Below are positions 53,508 to 63,148 of a DNA stretch of 64,000 nt, in pieces. Source of the stretch: Cytophagia bacterium CHB2. Lineage in GTDB: Bacteria > Zhuqueibacterota > Zhuqueibacteria > Zhuqueibacterales > Zhuqueibacteraceae. The notes below the pieces were generated by a model. It was not told where the DNA came from, made no database searches, and worked only from the letters and a program-made list of their open reading frames with translations. How positions within the stretch are numbered: position 1 is the stretch's first letter; each line of letters begins with the position of its first letter. A program made the position numbers and the translations under genes. Location: assembly GCA_030263535.1 (NCBI GenBank), contig SZPB01000001.1:16896-80895 (forward strand), read 5' to 3'.

Positions 53508-55379
53508 TTATCGATATCCGGAAGCTTGCAGATGAAAAAGCTCGGCGTAGCGGCCGTTCCGGGCAAGTAACTCTTCGTGTGTGCCCAGTTCCAGCATTTC
53601 GCCATTGCCCAGCACCAGGATGCGGTCCGCCATGCGCACGGTCGAAAACCGGTGTGAAATCAGCACGGCCGACTTGCCCCTGGTCAGATCGGCGAAGCGT
53701 TGAAAAACTTCGTACTCGGCGCGGGCGTCGAGTGAGGCCGTGGGTTCATCCAAAATCAACAACTGCGCCTCGCGCATGTAGGCACGCGCCAGCGCCATTT
53801 TCTGCCATTCCCCGCCGGAAAGCTCCACGCCAGTTTCGAAACGCTTTCCCACGATTTGAGCATACCCGTTCGGTAATTTTTCAATGACGGTATTCGCGAG
53901 GCTGCGTGCCGCGGCGCGTTCGATACGCGGCGTGTCATTCAGCGCCTCGATGCGTCCAATGGCGATGTTTTCCGCCGCAGTGAAATGATAATGCACGAAA
54001 TCTTGAAAAATGACGCCAATATCGTAGCGCAGTTCTTCCAAAGAATACTCACGCAAATCGTAGCCATCTAGCAGAATGCGGCCTTCGGTGGGATCGTAAA
54101 GCCGTGCGAATAATTTTGCCAAAGTCGTTTTGCCTGCGCCATTTTCGCCCACAAGCGCGAGCTTCTCCCCCGCTGGCAAGGTGAAGGAGAGATGGCGGTT
54201 TGCCCAGCGCTCGGAGTTGGGATACTTGAAGCCGACATTTTCGAACGTAAACCCGCGCCGAATCGGCCGCGGAAAGGTTCGCGTGCGCGGCGCAGAAACA
54301 ATGCGCGGCCGGAGGGCAAAAAAATCGAAAAGATCGCGGAGATAGAGAGCGCCTTCCGCAACGTTTGAAAAGCGTTGAATCAGATTTTGCAGCAACCCGC
54401 GCAACCGGGAAAACGATCCCGCCAAGAAAGTCATGTCACCCAGCGACAACTGGCCGCTGACCGTGCGCAGGATGATCACGACGTACGCGGCATAATATCC
54501 GATGCTCGCAATCATGGCGAGCACCGTGCCCCAACTTGCCCGTCGTATTGACAAAGCGCGATTCGCGCGATAATAACGGTCCGCCAAGTCCCGATAGCGC
54601 TCCGTCAAGAACGCCGACAAGCCGAAGATCTTAACTTCCTTTGCCGTTTCATCACTCGCGCCAGTATAGCGCAAATAATCAAGCTGGCGGCGTTCCGGCG
54701 TCCAATTATACATCAGCGAATAACTGCGTGCATTGAAATGCGACTCGCCGAGCAGCGAGGGAATAAGCGTCACCATCAGCAATAAAATCAGCCAGGGATT
54801 GAATGCCACCAGCCCAATGGATAAAAACATCATGGTTATCACATCTTGCACTTGTTCGAGCACTTGCGCCATGAGCGTCATGCGCCCGGAGGTTTGGCGG
54901 CGCGCGCGCTCAAGCTTGTCATAAAAACTGGCATCTTCGAAATAATCCAAATCGAGAGCCGCAGCATGGCGCATTAAGCGCACGGAGATTTGATTCGAAA
55001 ACAGATCTCCGAGCATGCTATCCACCAGCGCCAAAGCGCGATTCAAAATATCCGAAAAGAAGATAATGCCGAACTCGGTGGCCACGAGTTGCCAGAGATA
55101 GGTCAAGTCACGCGGGGCGGCAAGCTGGGTCAAAAGCACGACTTCATCGATGATCAACTTGCCGACATATAGCGTTGCCAGCGGCACCGCGGCGCGCACG
55201 ATGCGCAACAACAGGCTCGCGCTCGTCAATGCCGGGCTTGTTTGCCAGATGAGCTGAAAAAGCTGCGGCAAATTACCAAGCGCTTTAAAGCGTTCGCGGA
55301 AACTAACCGGTAATTCGTTGCGTGAAGGGGGAGGTTGAAGCTTGTCACGAAACGCGCGAAGCGAGGACCAAATCGACAT
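53508..55379 (-). CDS. ABC exporter with fused membrane and ATPase domains
   Basis: A 623-aa protein. Six membrane helices (residues about 60-340) of the type I ABC exporter fold are followed by an ATPase domain: Walker A GENGAGKTT (about 410), signature LSGGEWQK (about 520), Walker B 'LLILDEPTASLDA' (about 540) and the switch His in SHRFSTV. The signature carries E-W instead of the more common Q-R. It exports an unknown substrate such as a lipid, glycan or drug, probably as a homodimer. It lies on the minus strand directly after the sucrose synthase gene. Confidence 0.92.
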   Translation of the reverse strand: MSIWSSLRAFRDKLQPPPSRNELPVSFRERFKALGNLPQLFQLIWQTSPALTSASLLLRIVRAAVPLATLYVGKLIIDEVVLLTQLAAPRDLTYLWQLVATEFGIIFFSDILNRALALVDSMLGDLFSNQISVRLMRHAAALDLDYFEDASFYDKLERARRQTSGRMTLMAQVLEQVQDVITMMFLSIGLVAFNPWLILLLMVTLIPSLLGESHFNARSYSLMYNWTPERRQLDYLRYTGASDETAKEVKIFGLSAFLTERYRDLADRYYRANRALSIRRASWGTVLAMIASIGYYAAYVVIILRTVSGQLSLGDMTFLAGSFSRLRGLLQNLIQRFSNVAEGALYLRDLFDFFALRPRIVSAPRTRTFPRPIRRGFTFENVGFKYPNSERWANRHLSFTLPAGEKLALVGENGAGKTTLAKLFARLYDPTEGRILLDGYDLREYSLEELRYDIGVIFQDFVHYHFTAAENIAIGRIEALNDTPRIERAAARSLANTVIEKLPNGYAQIVGKRFETGVELSGGEWQKMALARAYMREAQLLILDEPTASLDARAEYEVFQRFADLTRGKSAVLISHRFSTVRMADRILVLGNGEMLELGTHEELLARNGRYAELFHLQASGYR

Positions 55380-55406
55380 GAATATCCTTATGGCAATCTA
55401 CCCAAA

Positions 55407-57806
55407 CTAAATACCCATATTTTGCGCGCGCGCGCGGAAGAGAAGCTCATACAGCAGATGGCAATATTGTGAAAGCTCGCGCTTGCCGACATTGGACACC
55501 GAGTAACGCCAGAAACCGTAGAGCGCGGTGAGATCGAGCAATTTGTTGCTATAGAGTTTCCAGGTGAACCGTTCCTGTACGCGTTGCATCGCTTGCGCAG
55601 ATACACGATCCCAAACCTCCGGATCGCGTTCACATTGGCTTATGAATTCCAGCAAAGCGCCAGAGATAAGCTCCGGAACCGTCGGGTTGATGAGAAAGCC
55701 GCTCTTTTTATCCACAATGATTTCCGATGGCCCGCCGAAGTGGGTGGCAAAAACCGGCAATCCGCTTGCCATCGCTTCCAATACCGTAAGGCCGAAGGCT
55801 TCAAAGCGCGCCGGCTGCACGAACACGCCGCGATAATCCGCAATGACGCGATATGCGGAACCGGTGTCTTCCTTCTGCAAATGAATTCCCAGCCAGCGGA
55901 TTTTTCCGTGCAACTGATAGTCCTGTATCAGGGCGTGCATGCGATGGATTTCAGCAATCTCTTCCGCGTCGTTGCTATGCTGTGGATCGACCTTGCCGGC
56001 GATCACAATGAGGTTACATTTTTCTTGCAGCGCCGGGTTCTTACCGAAACTCTCCACCAGCGTCGTTAGATTCTTCACGCGATCCAGGCGCGCCATGGTG
56101 AAAATCGGCGGCTTTTGTTTGTCGTGCAACGATCCGACAATCGACTCGCCCTCGGCCTCGAACAACAAGTGTTCCAACCGCAGTCGTTGATTGGTCAATC
56201 GGCGGCGTTGCTCTTTGTATGAGAAGAAAATATTTTCATCGACGCCCGGCGGGATCACATTGAACTTGGGATGAAAGAGATTAATGCCGTTCTCCACCTG
56301 CAGCAGGCCCGGCATGGTAAAAAATTGATAGGATTCATATTGCCCGCGGCGATCTTCCGTGCCGGCAATTTCCTGAAACGTGCTGGTAATGATAAAATCC
56401 GCCATATTCATGGCAATCAGGTCTGCGACAAATTGCAGCGAAAAATGATAATCATTCTCAAAATCGTGCCAGCGGAGATCGGAAAAGAGGTATTTCGTTT
56501 TTTCCAGCGCGTGCGCAATGTTACATTGAATCACATCCAACTGCTCCGACAACAAGGTTGCCACGAGATTGCCGTCGGAATAATTGCCGATAATCAAGTC
56601 GGGGCGTCCGTTGAATTCACTCAGCAGCGCCTGCTTGACCTCCTGAGCGTAGCGATGCAAATAGGGCCACATCTCGAAGCGTGAGATCCAATGCGGAATC
56701 ACGTTGCCGTGACGATCGTGCAAGGGTATGCGCAAAATCCAGGAATTTTCCGTGTCATGAATTTTCTCCAGACGCACGTTGCTCGTTGTGCCTTGATGAT
56801 CCGGAATCAGACGCGTAACGACGATGATTTTAGGCGAGGCCATCAGGCCGTATTCCTGCAAGCGCCCGCGCAATGTTTTTTCCAAAGCGCGCACTTGATC
56901 CAAAATATAAACCACCTGGCCGCCGGTATCCGGCCGGCCCAGGACATTCTCCTGCCCGAACCAGCCATGCGGCGAAATAATCGCGATTTTGGAAATCATC
57001 GGGATGCGCGAAATGAATTTCTCCAAATTGGAGGTGTCGGGCGCTTGAAACAATTCCAGCAGCAAACTCATGGATTCCAGAATGCGTCCAACCGTGTTGC
57101 CCCATCCCGGTTCGAAGCCATGCCGGCGCAGGTAGCCGGCGACTTCATTAAAAGACGTTTCAGGCGCGATGCCCGACAAATAATCGGTTACCACCTGCAT
57201 ATCGTTCATCAATGTTTTGTAATTTTGCACCGCCTCGCCATTGATGAGAAGCTGCTGGTCGCCGAGATGATGAATCTTGAGAAATTCGAACAAATGCGCA
57301 TTCCACTTTTCGGGATCTTGAAACAGGCCGCTCGACATGTATTTATTCAGAAAGTCAATGCCGCGCCCGACTTGTTTGACATCAGAGATGGAAGGGCCAT
57401 AATCATAAAACGGCAAAAAGTTCAAACGCGGCTTGCCGGCAAAATCGCTATGCTCGGGAGGCACGGATTTATCGCGCCGGTCGAGCAATTCGGCAGTCGA
57501 AAGCACTTCAACGCCCTCGCCATGCAAGCCGATTTCGTAAATGCGATAACGCGCCATGCGATAGCGATGCAAAAGAATGACAGCGCCATCGCTTAGCGTC
57601 AACTCCGGTGTGCGATACAACAGCTTGTAAATCGTGCTGCCGTGCAACAACTCCGGCTTGTTGTTGTTATGACAAAATTTTTCAAACTCTAAAAGAATAT
57701 CGTTGCGCAACAAAAACCGGTTGGGTTGCCGGGAAATTTCATAAAGAAACATGCGAAAATCTTGAATCTCATTTTCAGCAACAAGCTCCGTGAGCAGTTT
57801 ACGCAT
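55407..57806 (-). CDS. susA: Sucrose synthase
   Basis: A 799-aa GT4 enzyme of the usual sucrose synthase length, with a regulatory N-terminal half (about 1-260) and a GT-B core that includes 'ISPHGWFGQENVLGRPDTGGQVVYILDQ' (partly quoted), 'FTMARLDRVKNL' and E-x7-E in EAFGLTVLE (about 668). It reversibly converts sucrose and a nucleoside diphosphate to fructose and a nucleotide-glucose. Its start overlaps the stop of the sucrose-phosphate synthase gene by 8 bases, so both are made from one transcript. Confidence 0.93.
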   Translation of the reverse strand: MRKLLTELVAENEIQDFRMFLYEISRQPNRFLLRNDILLEFEKFCHNNNKPELLHGSTIYKLLYRTPELTLSDGAVILLHRYRMARYRIYEIGLHGEGVEVLSTAELLDRRDKSVPPEHSDFAGKPRLNFLPFYDYGPSISDVKQVGRGIDFLNKYMSSGLFQDPEKWNAHLFEFLKIHHLGDQQLLINGEAVQNYKTLMNDMQVVTDYLSGIAPETSFNEVAGYLRRHGFEPGWGNTVGRILESMSLLLELFQAPDTSNLEKFISRIPMISKIAIISPHGWFGQENVLGRPDTGGQVVYILDQVRALEKTLRGRLQEYGLMASPKIIVVTRLIPDHQGTTSNVRLEKIHDTENSWILRIPLHDRHGNVIPHWISRFEMWPYLHRYAQEVKQALLSEFNGRPDLIIGNYSDGNLVATLLSEQLDVIQCNIAHALEKTKYLFSDLRWHDFENDYHFSLQFVADLIAMNMADFIITSTFQEIAGTEDRRGQYESYQFFTMPGLLQVENGINLFHPKFNVIPPGVDENIFFSYKEQRRRLTNQRLRLEHLLFEAEGESIVGSLHDKQKPPIFTMARLDRVKNLTTLVESFGKNPALQEKCNLIVIAGKVDPQHSNDAEEIAEIHRMHALIQDYQLHGKIRWLGIHLQKEDTGSAYRVIADYRGVFVQPARFEAFGLTVLEAMASGLPVFATHFGGPSEIIVDKKSGFLINPTVPELISGALLEFISQCERDPEVWDRVSAQAMQRVQERFTWKLYSNKLLDLTALYGFWRYSVSNVGKRELSQYCHLLYELLFRARAQNMGI

Positions 57807-59994
57807 GTTCGCCTCCTTTCAAAAACTGATAATGCTCAAGACCATCCAAAATACCGGCGGCATGATTATGCGGAGAAAAATAGATATGCTTCAACCCGCG
57901 AATTTTTTCCAACTCGGCGCTATGGTTACCCACAACGACGCCCAGCATCTCGCCGCGCAGCATTTCAGCGTCATTGCCGGAATCACCGGCAACCAACACA
58001 TGATTCAGAGCAATGCTCCATTTGTAACAAAGATAGCGCACCGCCTTGCCCTTGGAAGCGCGAAACGGCAAAATATCGAGAAAGCGCCCCGAGGAGTGAA
58101 TCAGATTCGCGCGCAAACGATTGCGGCCGAGGAGATCATAAATTTCAAGAATATTCTCGGGGTTTTCGTCGATATAGTAACTCAATTTGAATTCGCGCTG
58201 CGTATCAGGCTCCTGCAATTGCAGAAAGTCAAAATTCTCCAGCAGCTTTTGAATTTTCTCGCGCTCCCAACTGCGTGAGATATGCGTGTGCCAGCCGTGA
58301 TCGGGCAGCAGGTTGGGGCCATAATAAATTTCCGCGCCGACCGAGGAAATGATAAAGTCCGGCGCCGGCACATGGTGAGCGTTGAGTATGTGTTGCGCGG
58401 ACGTAATCGTGCGGCCTGTGGCCACGCCGAATGCGATCGTCTGGCGGTATTGCCCCAAAATTTCGCTCAAGCGTGCAAGCGCTTCATCATCGCCGATTAA
58501 TGTGTCGTCGATGTCGGTCACAAACAGACGATCGAGTTTGGTCAGGCGCTTGCCGATCACAGTGGCATCCGCGGCCGCCGCATCTCTAGAGTCGTTAGAT
58601 GATTTTTCACTCCAAAATAATTTGTGCAGTTCGTCAAGGTAGGTTGTGCAATGCGCTTCCCAGGAATAATGCCGGCGCACGCCTTCGATGCCGTTGATCG
58701 AATAGCTTTTCCACAAATCGCGATCAACCAGGACTTTTTTGATGGCTGCGCTGATGTCTTCGGGCTGGTTAACATCAACCAGAATGCCGTTGTTACAATT
58801 CTGCACCATCTCGCGCGGCCCGCCGTCGTTCGTCGCGACAACCGGGAGTCCGCTTGCTGCAGCTTCAATCAGCGTGAGTCCGAAAGGCTCCATCAGCGCC
58901 GGATTGACAAATACGCCTTGCAAGCGCGCCGCCAGGCGATACAGCTCGGGCACCTCATATTCGAAATCATGCTGTTTGGGAATGGCGAGTTTGCCGTAGA
59001 GATCAAATTTATCCATCAGAAGCAGAAGCTCGGTCAAAACTTCGCGTTCATTGTCATCCATGGCGGCAATGTCTTTGCGAATGCCGGCAAAAATCGCAAG
59101 ATTGGCGATGGCTTGCAGCTCTTTATCCGTGCCGTATGCCAGGATCAACGCCGGTATGTTTTTTTTGCGCACCGGCCGTGACAGCGCCAGAATCAGCGGC
59201 TTGTCGGGATGCCCGAGAAAACGTTCGAGTTCTTTGCGCACAAAAAAGTGCGCCTGTTTTTCCTGATCGCTTTTCTCAAGCAAGCCGACGGAGGTTTCAT
59301 AGTAGGGATAAAATCGGGCGTTGTCCAATCCGGGCGGGATCACGCTGTAACGGGCTGATGCGCCGGCCTCGTATACCCCATATTGCATTTCAGCTTCCTG
59401 CTGTGTGCTCGTCACGATCAAATCGGCATGCGCGACAATCTTTTCTTCCGCCGCAATGCGTTGATCAATGCGGTATTTTTTATTCATCTCCTCCGGCGTC
59501 GCTCCGGAAGCGGCAAGGCGTTCCCTCTTGCTGCGCCCTAGCGAATGCCCGGTGAACACGAACGGCACATCAAAAAAATTTGCCAATTCGAGCGCGACCA
59601 AACCGGCGTCGGCATAATGGCCGTGCACCACGTCCGGCAGGCGACCTTGCTGCTTGAAAAATTGCAGCGTCTTGTCCACGAATTCGTCGAGATGCGGCCA
59701 AAGTAATTCTTTGCGAATGTACTTCCCACCGCCGCAAGGGATGCGCACGATGCGAACATTCTCGCTGAGCGGCTCGATCGGCTGACTGTAATCAGAGGCG
59801 TAGGCTTTATCACGAATCAAGCGCGTGAACACATCGACTTTTTCCACACCCGCTTGAGCGCCTAGTGACCGCGCCAACTCGATCACATACTTTATTTGCC
59901 CACCGGTGTCGGCATTTCGCCCCATTTCAAGATTCTGTCCGCGCACCAAACCATGTATGCTGAGAAGCTGAATGTACAATCCTTGCGTCGTCAT
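57799..59994 (-). CDS. spsA: Sucrose-phosphate synthase fused to a HAD phosphatase-like domain
   Basis: About 731 aa from ATG 59992-59994 (MTTQGLYIQLLSIHG). GT-B domain (1-465): 'ADTGGQIKYVIELARSL', 'HGHYADAGLVALELANF', E-x7-E in EPFGLTLIE. HAD domain (about 485-731) with D-x-D-D-T in 'FVTDIDDTLIGDD', 'GVATGRTI' and the conserved 'GDSGNDAEML', as in sucrose-phosphate phosphatase. The fusion could make sucrose from UDP-glucose and fructose-6-phosphate in two steps. It is the first gene of the sps-sus unit; a 470-base region precedes it. Confidence 0.92.
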   Translation of the reverse strand: MTTQGLYIQLLSIHGLVRGQNLEMGRNADTGGQIKYVIELARSLGAQAGVEKVDVFTRLIRDKAYASDYSQPIEPLSENVRIVRIPCGGGKYIRKELLWPHLDEFVDKTLQFFKQQGRLPDVVHGHYADAGLVALELANFFDVPFVFTGHSLGRSKRERLAASGATPEEMNKKYRIDQRIAAEEKIVAHADLIVTSTQQEAEMQYGVYEAGASARYSVIPPGLDNARFYPYYETSVGLLEKSDQEKQAHFFVRKELERFLGHPDKPLILALSRPVRKKNIPALILAYGTDKELQAIANLAIFAGIRKDIAAMDDNEREVLTELLLLMDKFDLYGKLAIPKQHDFEYEVPELYRLAARLQGVFVNPALMEPFGLTLIEAAASGLPVVATNDGGPREMVQNCNNGILVDVNQPEDISAAIKKVLVDRDLWKSYSINGIEGVRRHYSWEAHCTTYLDELHKLFWSEKSSNDSRDAAAADATVIGKRLTKLDRLFVTDIDDTLIGDDEALARLSEILGQYRQTIAFGVATGRTITSAQHILNAHHVPAPDFIISSVGAEIYYGPNLLPDHGWHTHISRSWEREKIQKLLENFDFLQLQEPDTQREFKLSYYIDENPENILEIYDLLGRNRLRANLIHSSGRFLDILPFRASKGKAVRYLCYKWSIALNHVLVAGDSGNDAEMLRGEMLGVVVGNHSAELEKIRGLKHIYFSPHNHAAGILDGLEHYQFLKGGEHA

Positions 59995-60000
59995 AATCTT

Positions 60001-60473
60001 CAAAAATTCCCGAGCTAGGTACAAATGCAATTGAATAACAGTTATCGAATTTCCAAGGTTTCGCGCAAATAGCGGCTGAAAAATCTACCCATATCAGCCC
60101 GCCTTCGCCAGTTCATTTGACAAAAATAAATTGATGATCATTGGTAATTATAAAGAGTAACATCTTTGCGGAAAAAGCAAAGGCTTTTCTTCACAAACAA
60201 AAAATTTCTTGATTTGGCCTGGGTAACTCGCCGCTCAAAACGGCTTGGCATGTATAAAGGAATTTACAGGTAGGGATACCGGTCGTCGGTCAAGGTTCGT
60301 CCCCAATTTTCTTGCACTCGTACAGCAAGTGAGGGCTTCAGTACTTGTGTTATTTCTCAGATAAACTCTAAGGTCGTGTTCTTGGCGGAGAATGAACTTT
60401 TCTGGTTTCTTTTGATGCTGACATGCAATAATCTCTTAACGTAATTTGTTCAAGCAAATGCCGCAGCAAAACC
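60001..60473. other. Intergenic region upstream of the sucrose genes
   Basis: 473 bases between two minus-strand genes; it should hold the sps promoter. It is AT-rich around 60110-60200. No clear -35/-10 pair, hairpin or coding frame was recognised. Confidence 0.4.
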
Positions 60474-61370
60474 TCATTTGTCTTTTGCAATCTTCATGCG
60501 CCACTCCGGACCCGAGCCAATTTGGTGAACTTGCGCAAAGCTTTCCTGATTGATCGCGAGCGCGACATGTAACTCACTATTGAGATAAAGCAACGGCTGG
60601 CCCACAGGCACATCGCCAAATGTACGGGCATAGGGCATTTTGCCGTCAAATACAACACGGCCGTTATGGCTGATTTGCACCACACACAGCGCGCCGAGCG
60701 CAATATCTAATTCTTTGAATGTCGCTTGATCGATGTTCGTCCAAATATTGCCGTACTGCACATCAAGAATCGGAATCGTGCCGAGCGCGGCGCCATTCTC
60801 TATTTTTGCTTTTTGATGGGGAATTGCCACGACTCGCGGTTCGAGCAATGGCCCGGTTTGTTCGAAAGGAATTACACCCGCAGCCAGGCGCGCGCCGGTA
60901 TACGCGTAAATATCGCGGCCATGAAAGGTATAGGAATCTTGCGAGCCGGGCAAGCGATTGACATTTTCATCGATCTGGCGCAATGCCGCAACTCCCAACT
61001 CCTCCGCAACAAACGTCAGCGTGCCGTTGTCCGGTGTGACGAAATAATGCCCGCTCTTGGTTTGCAGCACAACGGATTTGCGTTCTGTGCCAACGCCGGG
61101 GTCAACAACCGAAACGAAAACTGTTCCGGCGGGCCAATAGCGCGCGGTTTCTTTCAACCGCAGCGCCGCTTCCCAAATGTTGTAGGCGGGAATTTCATGT
61201 GTGAGATCGAACATCCTGAGATTTGGGCTTACCTCGAACGCCACACCCTTCATGCTCGCCACTGCGCCGTCTTTTAAACCAAAATCGGTTTGAAACACCA
61301 GAGCAGACTGCGCCAGGCATGTAGTATTCAAAATGGCCAAAAAGATAATCGAAAAGAAGAGTTTTTTCAT
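60474..61370 (-). CDS. Exported DUF62 protein, SAM hydrolase (adenosine-forming) type
   Basis: 298 aa from ATG 61368-61370 (MKKLFFSIIFLAILNTTCLAQ), with a clear signal peptide. The mature protein has all conserved DUF62 (SAM hydroxide adenosyltransferase/fluorinase fold) elements: 'TDFGLKDGAVASMKG', 'VDPGVGTERKS', 'TPDNGTLT' and 'TFHGRDIYAYTGARLAAG'. In the family these split S-adenosylmethionine to adenosine and methionine. Export is unusual because SAM is intracellular. It is alone between the sucrose genes and an SDR gene. Confidence 0.87.
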   Translation of the reverse strand: MKKLFFSIIFLAILNTTCLAQSALVFQTDFGLKDGAVASMKGVAFEVSPNLRMFDLTHEIPAYNIWEAALRLKETARYWPAGTVFVSVVDPGVGTERKSVVLQTKSGHYFVTPDNGTLTFVAEELGVAALRQIDENVNRLPGSQDSYTFHGRDIYAYTGARLAAGVIPFEQTGPLLEPRVVAIPHQKAKIENGAALGTIPILDVQYGNIWTNIDQATFKELDIALGALCVVQISHNGRVVFDGKMPYARTFGDVPVGQPLLYLNSELHVALAINQESFAQVHQIGSGPEWRMKIAKDK

Positions 61371-61451
61371 AATGCCTGTTCCGCACATTGAAAGTTGCAG
61401 ATTATTGAGCGCCATCAATCCAAAAAACTCATTACTCCAAAACTGGCGAGT

Positions 61452-62258
61452 TCATGATGTTCCCAACGACTTGTTGGCGTGCAGCCAGCCTTGCGAGGCC
61501 TTCGTCCAGCGTAACATTTTGCGCCAGGCGTTTGGCAGTAAATTCGGCATGACGCCGGCGGTAAGATGCATCAATCTTGGCAAGAATACTTCGCTGGCAT
61601 TGGTTTCAATCGCGCGCCGAATCGCCCGCGCCACGATTTCCGGCGTTACCAGCGGCGTCCAGGCCGTGCGCGAGACCCCGTCAATCATGCCGGTATTGAC
61701 GAAGCTCGGACAAATCCAGCTCACGCCGATATTCCGGTCCGCCAATTCCGCACGCAACGCCGAACTGAACCCAACCACGCCATGCTTGGAGGCGGCATAG
61801 GCCGCCAAACCTTCGCTGCCAAATTTTCCTGCGACGCTGGCGAGATTGACGATGTGGCCATCATTGCGTTGGAGCATCAACGGCAAGGCGGCATGAGTCA
61901 ACGCCATCAACCCGAGCAGGTTGATCTCAATCGTTTTTTGCCAGTCGCTGAAATCCCTCTCATCAAATGGGCCGCACGGCAGAACCCCGGCGTTGTTGAT
62001 GAGTACATCGATACCGCCGAATTTTTCTGCAATGGTCTCGAGCAAGGCAGCGGTCGCGGTTCTGTCACTCACATCACATGCAAACGCTTCAAAACGAACA
62101 CCCAGCACCGCAGTTTTTGCAGCCGTTTCCTCCATGCTGTCCGCGCGCAAATCGATGCCGAGAATGTGTGCGCCGGCGCGCGCCAATTCCACAGCCGCGG
62201 CTTGGCCAATGCCGCGACCGGCGCCGGTAAGCAAAACCATTTTGCCGTCGAGCTTCAT
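61452..62258 (-). CDS. Short-chain dehydrogenase/reductase
   Basis: 268 aa from ATG 62256-62258 (MKLDGKMVLLTGAGRGIG), preceded by GGGAGG; the frame is open far upstream but that part is not SDR-like. Cofactor motif TGAGRGIG (about 10-17), NNAG, catalytic Ser in 'NLASVAG', and Y-x3-K in 'YAASKHG' are intact. The C-terminal 50 residues (LHLTAGVMPNLLPNAWRKMLRW-like) form a longer tail typical of family members that bind hydrophobic substrates. The substrate is unknown. Confidence 0.92.
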   Translation of the reverse strand: MKLDGKMVLLTGAGRGIGQAAAVELARAGAHILGIDLRADSMEETAAKTAVLGVRFEAFACDVSDRTATAALLETIAEKFGGIDVLINNAGVLPCGPFDERDFSDWQKTIEINLLGLMALTHAALPLMLQRNDGHIVNLASVAGKFGSEGLAAYAASKHGVVGFSSALRAELADRNIGVSWICPSFVNTGMIDGVSRTAWTPLVTPEIVARAIRRAIETNASEVFLPRLMHLTAGVMPNLLPNAWRKMLRWTKASQGWLHANKSLGTS

Positions 62259-62354
62259 TGCGACCTCCCTTGACACGCCTGTTCCCCGCAAGCTATAGCC
62301 GGGCAGCGAAAACAGCAAGTAATTTTTATGGCAATACCGGACTATAATTTCATC

Positions 62355-62384
62355 TTGACTTCGAAGGCCCAAGAGGTCTATATT
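62355..62384 (+). promoter_or_regulatory. Promoter of the nucleotidyltransferase pair
   Basis: TTGACT (62355-62360) and TATATT (62379-62384) are 18 bases apart. Transcription would start around 62391, right at the ATG at 62392, so the mRNA may be leaderless; no Shine-Dalgarno is present there. Confidence 0.55.
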
Positions 62385-62391
62385 GACGCCA

Positions 62392-62859
62392 ATGAATATG
62401 AAAACGGACAGTTTTCTGGCGGTTTTGAAAGCGCTGCACGAGCACGATGTCGAGTATATTCTGGTCGGCGGGCTGGCGGTGATTCTCCATGGCATACCAC
62501 GAGTTACCGAAGATTTGGATATTTTTGTCAAAAAAGACCCGGCAAACCTTGAGAAGCTCAAGAAAGCACTGCGCACGGTCTTCAATGATGATAGCATCGA
62601 CGATTTGAACGAAAGCGATCTGGTGAACTATCCCGTGGTACGTTACGGCACACCAGAGGATTATTACATCGACATCATGGATCGCATCGGCGAGGCTTTC
62701 ACGTATGCAGATTTGTCGCATGAAACCATAACGAGTGAAGGCATTCCCATAAAAGTGGCGACCATCGAAACCCTGATCTCAATGAAGCGCGGCACGATTC
62801 GGGATAAAGACAAAGCTGACGTTATTCTCTTGACCGAAAAACTGAGCAAGAGAAAATAA
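62392..62859 (+). CDS. Nucleotidyltransferase-fold protein (AbiEii/DUF6036 type)
   Basis: 155 aa from ATG 62392. 'YILVGGLAVILHGIPRVTEDLDIFVKK' contains the nucleotidyltransferase signature GG-x-A and D-x-D (GG, T-E-D-L-D). Proteins of this kind act as toxins or toxin-like transferases in type IV toxin-antitoxin (AbiE-like) and MNT pairs. The stop codon overlaps the ATG of the small gene that follows (TAATG). Function is inferred from fold and gene arrangement. Confidence 0.85.
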   Translation: MNMKTDSFLAVLKALHEHDVEYILVGGLAVILHGIPRVTEDLDIFVKKDPANLEKLKKALRTVFNDDSIDDLNESDLVNYPVVRYGTPEDYYIDIMDRIGEAFTYADLSHETITSEGIPIKVATIETLISMKRGTIRDKDKADVILLTEKLSKRK

Positions 62860-63059
62860 TGCCTATTTATAAGTACCGCAGCCTCGAAGAGGCGGAAAAA
62901 CATTTGGAAAAGCTTCTGCCCGCCGATCCCATCACCCGCCTGCGACGGCTGGAAATATTCCTCGTCGGGCTGCGTCCCCCAAAGCCGGTTCAACGCGGCA
63001 TCTTCAAATTCAAAACTCTGGAAGCAGCCGAAGAACACCGACGGAAGACTTATGGTTAA
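62859..63059 (+). CDS. Small partner protein with a duplicated motif, 66 aa
   Basis: The ATG at 62859 shares a base with the preceding stop. 'YKYRSLEEAEKHLEKLL' near the start and 'FKFKTLEAAEEHRRKTYG' at the end are copies of one 17-residue motif ([YF]K[YF][RK][ST]LEEAE.H), separated by an Arg/Pro-rich middle. Short proteins with such a 'F.SLEEAE' motif are frequently coupled to AbiEii-type nucleotidyltransferases and may be the antitoxin or regulator. It is not proven. Confidence 0.75.
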   Translation: MPIYKYRSLEEAEKHLEKLLPADPITRLRRLEIFLVGLRPPKPVQRGIFKFKTLEAAEEHRRKTYG

Positions 63060-63148
63060 AGGAAAAACATGCGACAAACGCACCTGCACCACATGCGGTT
63101 TCAACTGAACGGATTTACAACTTTCAAACCAACTCCGAGGAGAGCATT

